Assembly: GCA_019894655.1 (NCBI GenBank)
Contig: JAGXNZ010000140.1
Coordinates: 1 to 8,939, forward strand
DNA length: 8,939 nt
Direction: 5' to 3'
Origin: Promethearchaeota archaeon
GTDB lineage: Archaea; Asgardarchaeota; Lokiarchaeia; Sigynarchaeales; SOKP01
A program made the position numbers and the translations under genes. The notes under the pieces were generated by a model. The model did no database searches and was not told the origin of the DNA. It saw nothing but the letters and a program-made list of their open reading frames with translations. This document shows positions 1-5,654 of this stretch, piece after piece. Numbering within the stretch: the stretch's first letter is position 1; every line of letters begins with the position of its first letter.

Positions 1-1018
1 CATATATACCCTCGTGGCTTTCATGAAGCTCGTAAAGAATTCTAGCATATCCCTTTACTTGAGAAGAAAAGTGGACTAATTTTTCAAAATCCCATTCACC
101 CTTAATCGATAATGGAACTTCGTAAGTTCTGTGACCATTAATAATACCCGTTACTTTTCTTAAAAGAATATCCGTAGTTGTTGCAGCAAACGCTTGAAAC
201 GGTTCTTGTTCTCCTTTTTCATTAATGATCATTGGTTTTCCAAACTTTTCCGTGTAATAATCGTTAATAGCGGATTCTACAGCATCGTGGACTTTTTTTT
301 CAAATTTTAAATTTTCTAACGTTACAGGACCAATAATCCTTGCTGAAAGCGCAGGTCCTGGAAAAGCTTTCCTAAACACTAACTCTTTAGGCATATTGAA
401 GTATTCAAGAGTTTTTCTGACTTCTGGTTTGGTAAGACTGGCAACTGGTTGGATTGTAGCTTCTACATCATATTCAATCTCTAAATTATGCTGACTTTTA
501 ACAAAACCTTGGGGATTTTTAGCTTTTAATGAAAGTTCTTCTTGCAATGACATAGTTTCTTTGAGATCTGAGATTTTCACGCCAAAACTCTCTTCTATAT
601 CCGGTAAAATTGTACCATCAGCTAATAATTGGCAATTTTCTTCTTTAATTACTCTACTTATCGTATCGGAGTACGCGTTTTTGAATAATTTCCTTTTAAC
701 TTCAGCATCCTCTTCTCCTAAAATCTTAGGTAGGAAAGTTTCTCTAATATCAATAACTAGGACATCAGGGAATAGTTTTTTAATATGCTCTCTTTCTTCT
801 AAACCTCTGATTATTCGCATAAGTCCGTGATCTATGAAAACCGGAATCGTCTCGATTTCAGCTTCTTTGAGCAGAAGATAAGTTGCAGAACTATCGATCC
901 CGCCAGAGAGGGCACAAAACACTTTTTTACCTTTCGCGTGTTTTTGCAAAAATTGAACTGCTTTTTTGACAAACTTTTCAGGTTCACGGGGTGGATCTAT
1001 TAATCTATGATTTAACAT
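1..1018 (-). CDS. GMP synthase subunit B-like PP-loop ATP pyrophosphatase (C-terminus off the left edge)
   Basis: An open frame of 339 codons runs from ATG at 1018 to the window edge. It carries the N-type ATP pyrophosphatase signature SGGIDSS (residues 38-44), then FIDHGLMR (61-68), DGTILPD (134-140), KSQHN (174-178) and FRKAFPGPALSARIIG (215-230). These match, in order, the motifs of the GuaA synthetase domain, which adenylates XMP and aminates it to GMP. There is no glutaminase domain, as in archaea where GMP synthase is split into two proteins; no glutaminase gene is visible here. Two points are unusual. A stretch at about 147-172 looks longer than in typical archaeal B subunits. The C-terminal dimerisation/XMP-binding region (from about 280) is strongly divergent, and KSQHN replaces the usual KSHHN. 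The protein already exceeds the roughly 310 residues usual for archaeal B subunits. True GuaA function is plausible; a paralogue with another substrate is possible. Confidence 0.8.
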   Translation of the reverse strand, partial: MLNHRLIDPPREPEKFVKKAVQFLQKHAKGKKVFCALSGGIDSSATYLLLKEAEIETIPVFIDHGLMRIIRGLEEREHIKKLFPDVLVIDIRETFLPKILGEEDAEVKRKLFKNAYSDTISRVIKEENCQLLADGTILPDIEESFGVKISDLKETMSLQEELSLKAKNPQGFVKSQHNLEIEYDVEATIQPVASLTKPEVRKTLEYFNMPKELVFRKAFPGPALSARIIGPVTLENLKFEKKVHDAVESAINDYYTEKFGKPMIINEKGEQEPFQAFAATTTDILLRKVTGIINGHRTYEVPLSIKGEWDFEKLVHFSSQVKGYARILYELHESHEGIY

Positions 1019-1050
1019 AAAATAAATTAAGTTTATTCATAAAAAAAGTG

Positions 1051-1060
1051 TATTTATTAA
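1051..1060 (-). promoter_or_regulatory. TATA-like box for the GMP synthase-like gene
   Basis: TTAATAAATA on the minus strand lies 33-42 bases before the ATG at 1018. Archaeal transcription usually starts about 25 bases after the TATA centre, so the leader would be short (around 10-15 bases). No Shine-Dalgarno sequence precedes the ATG. The call rests on position and composition alone in an AT-rich region. Confidence 0.4.
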
Positions 1061-1133
1061 TTGGTTATGATTTGCCTAATTTTAAAATTACAAGCGCTCA
1101 ACGAATTATCTAAATTTAAAGAGTAAATACCGA

Positions 1134-1586
1134 TTATCTGTTTTTTTCATTGTATTTTTGATGATATTCTTCTGCTTTATAATACTCCGTAGCGGGGACT
1201 ATTTCAGTAACAATTGGCCTCTTAAATTTTTCGGATCTTTCTAACTTTTCCTTTAATTTTTTCGCAGATAATCGTTGTTCTTCATTACTGTAAAACACAG
1301 CAGATCTATATTGAGTTCCAACATCCCAACCTTGACGATTAAGCGTAGTAGGATTATGGATATCCCAGAAGATTTCCAGCAACTCCTCATAAGACACAAT
1401 TGAAGGATCAAAGGTAACTTTAACTACCTCGGCATGTCCTGTATCATTAGTACAGACATCTTTATAAGTTGGATTATTTGTAGTCCCGCCAGTATATCCG
1501 ACTTCAGTTTCAATAACGCCTTCCACCTTTCCAAATTTAGTTTCGACTCCCCAAAAACAACCTGCTCCAAAAATAGCTTCTTCCAT
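1134..1586 (-). CDS. msrA: Peptide-methionine (S)-S-oxide reductase MsrA, short form
   Basis: This 150-residue cytoplasmic enzyme reduces the S-epimer of methionine sulfoxide in proteins. From the chosen start it reads MEEAIFGAGCFWG, with catalytic Cys10 in the GCFW motif at the usual N-terminal position. It continues with GYTGG (30-34), TGHAEVVKV (49-57), NRQGWDVGTQYRS (83-95) and YHQKY (141-145), all family landmarks. The same frame opens 75 bases further upstream at 1661, but those 25 extra residues are low-complexity, AT-driven and hydrophobic. They would also begin upstream of the best TATA box (1632-1641), so the start at 1586 is preferred. The only other cysteine is Cys45, in the conserved VC-x(3)-TGHAE stretch. 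The protein stops right after EKNR, without the C-terminal resolving-cysteine tail of E. coli-type enzymes. No MsrB or thioredoxin gene is nearby. Confidence 0.93.
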   Translation of the reverse strand: MEEAIFGAGCFWGVETKFGKVEGVIETEVGYTGGTTNNPTYKDVCTNDTGHAEVVKVTFDPSIVSYEELLEIFWDIHNPTTLNRQGWDVGTQYRSAVFYSNEEQRLSAKKLKEKLERSEKFKRPIVTEIVPATEYYKAEEYHQKYNEKNR

Positions 1587-1631
1587 AATTAATTTTAATA
1601 TAAAGAAAAATACTAAAAAAAATGATGGTGA

Positions 1632-1641
1632 TTTATTATAA
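1632..1641 (-). promoter_or_regulatory. TATA-like box for msrA
   Basis: TTATAATAAA on the minus strand, 46-55 bases before the ATG at 1586, predicts transcription from about 1611 and a leader of about 25 bases. This placement supports the shorter MsrA start, because the longer frame would begin upstream of the box. A second AT-rich match lies only 10-20 bases before the ATG and is too close to serve the chosen start. Confidence 0.35.
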
Positions 1642-1661
1642 AAAAAAATTACTAAACGCAA

Positions 1662-1708
1662 ATATTATTAAAAATAAATAGAAGGAAAACTAATAAAAAA
1701 GAAACAAA
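1662..1708 (-). terminator. T-rich tract downstream of the acyl-CoA ligase gene
   Basis: Beginning 24 bases beyond the ligase stop codon, the minus strand has a run of T clusters (TTTCTTTTTT, then TTTATTTTT) without an obvious hairpin. Oligo-T tracts alone are the usual intrinsic terminators in archaea. Together with the separate promoter-like box before msrA, this suggests the two genes are transcribed independently. The AT-rich background limits confidence. Confidence 0.4.
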
Positions 1709-1731
1709 TGTAATAACATCTCTTTTCTTAA

Positions 1732-3372
1732 CTACTTCTTTTGTGCTTCTAAGTCTTTCAATTCGCGATGGAGAACTTTACCTACTACCGTTTTTGGAAT
1801 TTCATCAATATATTCAACAAAACGGGGATATTTATCTCCTGCCATATTTTTTTTTGCCCAATCGATGATATCTTGTTCACTTATTCCTTTATCTTTATAA
1901 TCTTCCTTTAATACAACATAAGCTTTAATATTTTCCTTTCCTTCGTCATCAATTATTCCGATAACACCACATTCCTGAATGGCTTCGTGATAATACAAGA
2001 GATCTTCGACTTCAGTAGGATAAACAGAATGTCCCTTATATTTGATTAAGTTCTTTAGCCGATCCTTAATGACAAAATAACCATCTTCGTCCATTAATGC
2101 TAAATCACCAGTCCACAGCCAACCATCCTTGATTGTGTTATTAGTTTCCTCCTCGTGTTTATAATAACCCCTCATCATCTGTGGACCTCTTGTTACGAGT
2201 TCTCCAACTTCTCCAATCCCAAGCGTATTACCATTGGAATCGCAAATTTTTACATCAGTTTTAGGAAAAGGCATTCCTATGGTTCCTGGTTTAAATTTAC
2301 CTTCAAAGGGATTTGCTGTGACGGCTGGGGACATCTCGGTCAATCCATATGCTTCTCGAAGCTTGGATCCCGTCAATTCTTCGAATGTTTTTCTCACATC
2401 GTCAGGAAGGGGTCCCGCTGAGCTTAAGCAATATTTTATACTTGACAAGTCGTGATTTTGGATTCCTTCGTAATTATTTAAATTATTGTATATAGCCGCC
2501 ACTCCTGGGAAAACAGTAACTTTAGTTGCTTCAATAACTTCAATAACTTCATGTGCCTCCCTAGGATTGAAAACACACGCCAACTTCCACCCGTTATGGA
2601 CACACATATTCATCATAAAACCCATATATATATGATAAAACGGTAAGGCCGCCAGTAATATTTCTTTACCTAATTCCTTTTCTACAAACCACGCTTCAGC
2701 TTGAAAAATATTAGCGGCAATACTACCGTGTGTTAGCATTGCTCCCTTAGGGAATCCTGTTGTTCCACCCGTATATTGTAATTGAGCTAAATCATCCAGA
2801 GTAATTTCCACTTCTGGAGGGTTTGGTGCTATTTCCCGTATTAAATCCTCAATCATAGGCTCACCTCCCATGGAAAATTCAGGAGGTGCCATTGGGTCGG
2901 GTGATAAATATGGCGATAGATTGCTATAAAACTTATGCTTTACACCGGTTTCGTCAATAATGGGATCCACTAATCCTGAAAAACCTTCCCAACCGATATA
3001 AACTTTTGCGTCACTGTCGTTTAGCTGACGTTTTATCTCAAGTTTTTTAAATAATGGCGAGATTGGGGTAACAACTCCACCAATTTTTAAAATACCGTAA
3101 TAATAAGCAATAAACGCTGGATTGTTAGTAAATTGGATTGCTACACAATCACTTTTCTTTATACCAAGTTCGGTTAATTTTGTTGCTACTCGATAAACTA
3201 TATCAAGTAACATAGTATAGGTCAGTTCGAATCCCATAAAATACGTTACAACATTATTAGGATAAAGTTTAACAGAATCTTCGAGAAAATCTACTAAATT
3301 CTTCTTTGGGATGTCAACTTCTTTTGGAACTCCTTTAGGCCAATATTTATAATAAATTTTTTGATCTGACAT
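1732..3372 (-). CDS. FadD-type acyl-CoA ligase (AMP-forming)
   Basis: This 546-residue member of the ANL adenylating superfamily activates a carboxylic acid, probably a medium- or long-chain fatty acid, to its CoA thioester through an acyl-adenylate. The phosphate-binding loop YTGGTTGFPKG is at 200-210, the A5 motif YGLTE at 342-346, and the ATP-ribose aspartate is in TGD (421-423). KDRLKNLIKYKGHSVYP (436-452) forms the domain hinge and CoA region. Lys532 in PKTVVGKVLHR matches the catalytic lysine of the adenylation half-reaction. Length is normal for the family, and no signal peptide or membrane segment is evident. The chain length accepted cannot be read from sequence. No beta-oxidation genes are visible next to it. 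It lies upstream of msrA on the same strand, with a 145-base gap and a T-rich tract, so co-transcription is doubtful. The divergent neighbour is the small GTPase. Confidence 0.93.
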   Translation of the reverse strand: MSDQKIYYKYWPKGVPKEVDIPKKNLVDFLEDSVKLYPNNVVTYFMGFELTYTMLLDIVYRVATKLTELGIKKSDCVAIQFTNNPAFIAYYYGILKIGGVVTPISPLFKKLEIKRQLNDSDAKVYIGWEGFSGLVDPIIDETGVKHKFYSNLSPYLSPDPMAPPEFSMGGEPMIEDLIREIAPNPPEVEITLDDLAQLQYTGGTTGFPKGAMLTHGSIAANIFQAEAWFVEKELGKEILLAALPFYHIYMGFMMNMCVHNGWKLACVFNPREAHEVIEVIEATKVTVFPGVAAIYNNLNNYEGIQNHDLSSIKYCLSSAGPLPDDVRKTFEELTGSKLREAYGLTEMSPAVTANPFEGKFKPGTIGMPFPKTDVKICDSNGNTLGIGEVGELVTRGPQMMRGYYKHEEETNNTIKDGWLWTGDLALMDEDGYFVIKDRLKNLIKYKGHSVYPTEVEDLLYYHEAIQECGVIGIIDDEGKENIKAYVVLKEDYKDKGISEQDIIDWAKKNMAGDKYPRFVEYIDEIPKTVVGKVLHRELKDLEAQKK

Positions 3373-3395
3373 AATTTAAGTTTTATCCAATATGG

Positions 3396-3407
3396 TATTT
3401 ATTATTT
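3396..3407 (-). promoter_or_regulatory. TATA-like box for the acyl-CoA ligase
   Basis: AAATAATAAATA on the minus strand lies 24-35 bases before the ATG at 3372. This implies a start of transcription within a few bases of the start codon, so a nearly leaderless mRNA. No Shine-Dalgarno sequence is present. Many other AT runs occur in this divergent gap. Confidence 0.4.
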
Positions 3408-3537
3408 TTCTTCTACATATACGTCCTTAGAAATTAAAGGTTTATTTAATCTCATTGTTAGAAGATTGTTTTATAAAGAAGTTAAAATTATAAATAAATA
3501 TAAAAGAAAGTTTTATTTTAAAATAAGAAATCTAATA

Positions 3538-3547
3538 TTATATATAA
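3538..3547 (+). promoter_or_regulatory. TATA-like box for the small GTPase gene
   Basis: TTATATATAA sits 35-44 bases before the ATG at 3582, giving a predicted leader of roughly 10-15 bases. It is the clearest TATA-like sequence in the 209-base divergent gap between the acyl-CoA ligase and the GTPase. The gap also contains several TAAAATTATA-like runs that could be alternative boxes. Confidence 0.45.
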
Positions 3548-3581
3548 TTGGTTAAAATTATATTAGAAAAAGATTGATATT

Positions 3582-4124
3582 ATGACAGATCATGAAAGAG
3601 CGTTTAAGCTATGCATTTTTGGAGATGGAGGAGTAGGAAAAACTACTCTTGTTAATCGCTATCTGACAAAAGTTTTTGATGAAAGTATTAAAATGACTAT
3701 TGGTGCAGATTTCTATGTAAAAGATTTAACAATTGAGGATAAGAAAGCTGTAACTTTACGAATTTGGGATTTTGGAGGAGAACAACGCTTTAAAGTTCTT
3801 CTGCCTAGTTTCGCAAAAGGAGCTGATGGTGGAATTTTTATGTACGATATTACTCGATATACTAGCGTAAAAAATGTGAGCGATTGGCTATCTATTTTTG
3901 AGAAAAACGCACAGGATAAACAGATTAAAATACCTATTCTTATGCTTGGTGGAAAACTAGATCTCCAAGAAAAACGATCCGTCGAAACAGAGGATGCCGT
4001 TGAATTGTCTGAAAAATATAACTTACAAGGACATCATGAATGTTCTTCCAAAACTGGTGAGAATGTCGATGAAGTTTTCGAATTAATCACTCGAAAGATG
4101 ATGAAGAATGCAAATCTAATCTGA
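3582..4124 (+). CDS. Ras/Rab-like small GTPase of Asgard type
   Basis: This 180-residue single-domain protein has all five G boxes of the Ras superfamily. G1 is GDGGVGKTT (14-22), with Lys20 for phosphate and Thr21 for Mg. G2 is the TIGADF stretch with Thr39. G3 is WDFGGEQRF (62-70), G4 is GGKLD (123-127) and G5 is CSSKTG (154-159). It would switch between GTP- and GDP-bound states in signalling or membrane-related processes. Two boxes are non-canonical. G3 has Glu67 where Ras has catalytic Gln61, with Gln68 next to it. G4 has Gly124 in place of the Asn of NKxD. The C-terminus ends KNANLI with no cysteine, so prenylation of the eukaryotic kind is excluded. There is also no N-terminal glycine for myristoylation. 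No Roadblock, Longin or GAP-like gene is recognisable nearby; the convergent neighbour is a zinc/winged-helix protein of unknown role. Confidence 0.93.
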   Translation: MTDHERAFKLCIFGDGGVGKTTLVNRYLTKVFDESIKMTIGADFYVKDLTIEDKKAVTLRIWDFGGEQRFKVLLPSFAKGADGGIFMYDITRYTSVKNVSDWLSIFEKNAQDKQIKIPILMLGGKLDLQEKRSVETEDAVELSEKYNLQGHHECSSKTGENVDEVFELITRKMMKNANLI

Positions 4125-4187
4125 TTATATTTCCTCTTACTTTTCAAAACCTATTTCTATAGATTTTCGTTGAATTTGAGCTTGTTT

Positions 4188-4382
4188 TTAGCCAATGCGA
4201 TAGATTAAACCACCGTAACCATCGCTAAAAGCACTTATCGCCATGTATGTCATATTATAACTTGGAAACATCAGTACTCCCAGTAGATGTGTGACAAAAC
4301 TTATTCCAAAAGAAATTAATCCATAAACACTTCCCGGGATTATATAGCAAGCTTTTCTTAAAGAATTCAAATTGATTTTCAT
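4188..4382 (-). CDS. Small membrane protein resembling the N-terminus of DUF998; possible gene remnant
   Basis: This 64-residue frame starts at ATG 4382, 41 bases after the stop of the zinc/winged-helix gene on the same strand. After a basic N-terminus it has a hydrophobic segment (about residues 14-40). A loop follows with YMAISAFSDGYGG and then IYRIG at the end. This pattern (PGS-x-YG, a membrane helix, P-x-YN, an iS-x-x-sdG-x-GG loop, then a helix starting RIG or NIG) recalls the first part of DUF998-type multi-helix proteins, which are common in Asgard genomes. I judged this from memory of the family. The frame stops where a second helix should begin, and the other two frames downstream give short non-hydrophobic peptides. 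It is therefore more likely a truncated remnant than a complete protein, though a genuine one-helix protein cannot be excluded. Confidence 0.42.
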   Translation of the reverse strand: MKINLNSLRKACYIIPGSVYGLISFGISFVTHLLGVLMFPSYNMTYMAISAFSDGYGGLIYRIG

Positions 4383-4393
4383 AATGAGGAGGG

Positions 4394-4401
4394 TATTTAA
4401 A
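4394..4401 (-). promoter_or_regulatory. TATA-like box before the small membrane ORF
   Basis: ACC-TTTAAATA on the minus strand resembles a BRE plus TATA box, but it lies only 12-19 bases before the ATG at 4382. Standard spacing would place the transcript start inside the ORF. The box may therefore be fortuitous, or a relic of a damaged gene. Confidence 0.2.
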
Positions 4402-4423
4402 GGTGGTGTAGTAGTATTTCTAG

Positions 4424-4960
4424 CTATCCAGATGTCCTTTTAATAACTTTAACTAATCCTTTCTTTCTTAACTTGTCTAGCATCTTTTCGACTTTGTCGA
4501 TTGGTCGTTGGGCAATTTCAGCGCATTGCTCTACTGAATTCATTCCATCGCAAACTTTTAATAATTTAAACTCATCCATTGATAGCATACCTAATTGAAC
4601 ACTCATAGGTTGCACTTCCTTTACTACTATAGGTATTCTCACTTCTCCACCCTCCTCAGTAGTTCCGCGACCCACATCGCTCATACTAGGTGAATCCCCA
4701 AAGAAAGATCGTACACCTGTAACATCATGGTTATCATTTATATAAATAAAAACAGTATGTTCTTGATTGGAAATGTCATCGGTGTCATCGGGATCAGGGT
4801 GGAGGTTAACATGCCTGTGTTCTTTCGTGTAAATACCCATTTTTAATCCCGCTTTAATCTCGTCTTTATCTACTCTTATATTTACCATTTCAGTGCAAAT
4901 TTCACACCAAGCCCAAGCTTCAATAAGACTAAAATATTTTTTCACTTTATTCTCTGGCAT
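4424..4960 (-). CDS. Uncharacterised protein: putative zinc site plus C-terminal winged helix
   Basis: I do not recognise a named function for this 178-residue protein. The N-terminal half has WCEIC (Cys19, Cys22) followed by a histidine-rich strand with His48, His50 and His54, a plausible CxxC/H-x-H metal site. An acidic stretch, DPDDTDDISN (56-65), follows, then HTVFIYINDNHDVTGV (68-83), which looks like paired beta strands. The middle (about 86-110) is probably flexible. Residues 123-178 look like a winged helix: an SMDEFKLL helix, an S-VEQCAEIA helix, a PIDKVEKMLDKLRKKGLV recognition helix and wing, and a basic end. Such domains bind DNA or mediate protein contacts. No membrane segment is seen. 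It is convergent with the small GTPase and followed on the same strand by a small membrane ORF. A transcriptional regulator or an adaptor are both possible. Confidence 0.8.
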   Translation of the reverse strand: MPENKVKKYFSLIEAWAWCEICTEMVNIRVDKDEIKAGLKMGIYTKEHRHVNLHPDPDDTDDISNQEHTVFIYINDNHDVTGVRSFFGDSPSMSDVGRGTTEEGGEVRIPIVVKEVQPMSVQLGMLSMDEFKLLKVCDGMNSVEQCAEIAQRPIDKVEKMLDKLRKKGLVKVIKRTSG

Positions 4961-4987
4961 CGCAATTTTCCAAAAAACTAACTTTCG

Positions 4988-5000
4988 TATAAAATAAAAT
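4988..5000 (-). promoter_or_regulatory. TATA-like box for the zinc/winged-helix gene
   Basis: ATTTTATTTTATA on the minus strand lies 28-40 bases before the ATG at 4960, the expected distance for a transcript with a very short leader. No Shine-Dalgarno sequence precedes the ATG. Confidence 0.4.
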
Positions 5001-5110
5001 AAGCTTTATAATAATTATGTTGTGAATTTATTTAAATATTGATTACGAATACAAGCTCGAAATAGTAGATAAAACAATTCTCTAAAATCGAAAATAATTA
5101 AAGTTATAGG

Positions 5111-5120
5111 ATATTTTATT
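5111..5120 (+). promoter_or_regulatory. TATA-like box for the zinc-ribbon gene
   Basis: ATATTTTATT is 37-46 bases before the ATG at 5157, predicting a leader of around 15 bases. It lies in the 196-base divergent gap shared with the zinc/winged-helix gene. Confidence 0.35.
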
Positions 5121-5156
5121 ATTCATTAAAGATAACAATGACTAACTGTAATAACG

Positions 5157-5333
5157 ATGTCTGCATATAAAAAAAATATGTGTTTCTCTTGTGGACGGCC
5201 CATTGCCCCTTACGAAGCTGCAGTCCACTTTCCTTGTCCCCAGTGTGGAGATGTTACCATTTGGAGATGTGAACGTTGTAGGACTATGGGCAATCAATAT
5301 ACATGCCTTCGGTGTTCCTTTTCTGGCCCCTAG
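5157..5333 (+). CDS. Small archaeal zinc-ribbon protein (HVO_2753-like, DUF1610-type)
   Basis: This 58-residue protein starts MSAYKKNMCFSCG and ends FSGP. It has four CxxC pairs: Cys9/12, Cys27/30 (CPQC), Cys38/41 and Cys50/53, enough for two zinc sites. The spacing and the motifs SCGRPIAPYE, FPCPQCG, WRCERCR and YTCLRC match a short zinc-finger family found across archaea, typified by Haloferax HVO_2753. In many genomes it is encoded next to aEF-1beta, as here. A role tied to translation or RNA binding is usually inferred from that neighbourhood; the biochemical function is not established. The ATG at 5157 is chosen because the upstream ATG at 5139 is in another frame and stops quickly. The gene is visibly richer in G and C than its surroundings, partly because of its Cys, Pro and Gly codons. 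The opposite-strand frame over it is a shadow. Confidence 0.92.
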   Translation: MSAYKKNMCFSCGRPIAPYEAAVHFPCPQCGDVTIWRCERCRTMGNQYTCLRCSFSGP

Positions 5334-5407
5334 ATGTGTTAAAGGGCTCAGATAAACTTTAAAATTAAAAATAATCACTTAAAGTAATTACTACAATATT
5401 TTAGCTA

Positions 5408-5445
5408 ATTTTTTTATAATTTCTCTGATAGTTTTTTGTTTTAAA
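5408..5445 (+). terminator. T-rich tract after the zinc-ribbon gene
   Basis: Two oligo-T runs (AATTTTTTTA and AGTTTTTTGTTTT) occur 75-110 bases after the zinc-ribbon stop codon, without a strong hairpin. This fits archaeal oligo-T termination and suggests that the zinc-ribbon gene and aEF-1beta are not obligatorily co-transcribed. Confidence 0.4.
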
Positions 5446-5500
5446 TTTTAATATCCAACCGCATCATAACATTAGTAATAATTATTAGAGAGATTCTTTC

Positions 5501-5510
5501 ATATATAAAA
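5501..5510 (+). promoter_or_regulatory. TATA-like box upstream of aEF-1beta
   Basis: ATATATAAAA is the best TATA match in the gap. It would start a transcript near 5535 with a leader of about 120 bases. A weaker match (GATATAAGC, 5614-5622) would give a short leader of about 10-15 bases, as seen for the other genes. Which one is used cannot be decided here. Confidence 0.35.
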
Positions 5511-5654
5511 ATTCATCATGGATTTTAGCTAGAAGAGATAGAGAAGTTCATGAATCAACGGTAGAAAAGAAGATTTGAAAAACATAAATTTTTTCAATAT
5601 TGGAAAATTGTTAGATATAAGCTAATAAATAATAACATAAAAGGTCTGAGTAAA

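Larger units (their letters stand above)
5334..5654 (+). other. 321-base gap between the zinc-ribbon and aEF-1beta genes, no gene seen
   Basis: No frame longer than a few codons with a sensible start is visible on either strand, and I see no tRNA-like arms. The first third contains T-rich tracts. The rest holds promoter-like AT boxes leading to aEF-1beta, at 5501-5510 and 5614-5622. A minus-strand ATGATGA near 5514-5520 resembles a C box, but no matching D box (CTGA) lies within the next 70 bases, so no C/D RNA is called. Confidence 0.6.

Noticed and set aside
561..830. Plus-strand 89-codon frame
   Set aside because: It lies wholly inside the GMP-synthase-like gene on the other strand and its protein shows no family features; an antisense shadow.
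1587..1661. 25-residue N-terminal extension of MsrA (MRLVIFFYNK...)
   Set aside because: Low-complexity translation of an AT-rich promoter region upstream of the conserved MEEAIFGAGCFWG start and of the predicted TATA box; it could mimic a signal peptide but is better explained as non-coding.
2155..2455. Two overlapping plus-strand frames of 88 and 73 codons
   Set aside because: Both are antisense to the conserved AMP-binding core of the acyl-CoA ligase and carry no recognisable domain.
2529..2550. Tandem TTCAATAAC repeat
   Set aside because: It lies inside the acyl-CoA ligase and encodes an ordinary VIEVIEA helix; no sign of a regulatory or mobile repeat.
3582..4960. A defence or GTPase-signalling operon built from the GTPase, small membrane ORF and zinc/winged-helix gene
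   Set aside because: The GTPase is convergent with the other two, so they cannot form one operon, and no effector, nuclease or toxin domain is recognisable.
5142..5378. Minus-strand 78-codon frame
   Set aside because: Antisense shadow of the zinc-ribbon gene, whose eight ordered cysteines make the plus strand the coding one.
5440..5520. Possible C/D box RNA on the minus strand (ATGATGA near 5514-5520)
   Set aside because: No CTGA D box follows within about 70 bases on that strand, and no C'/D' pair is visible.
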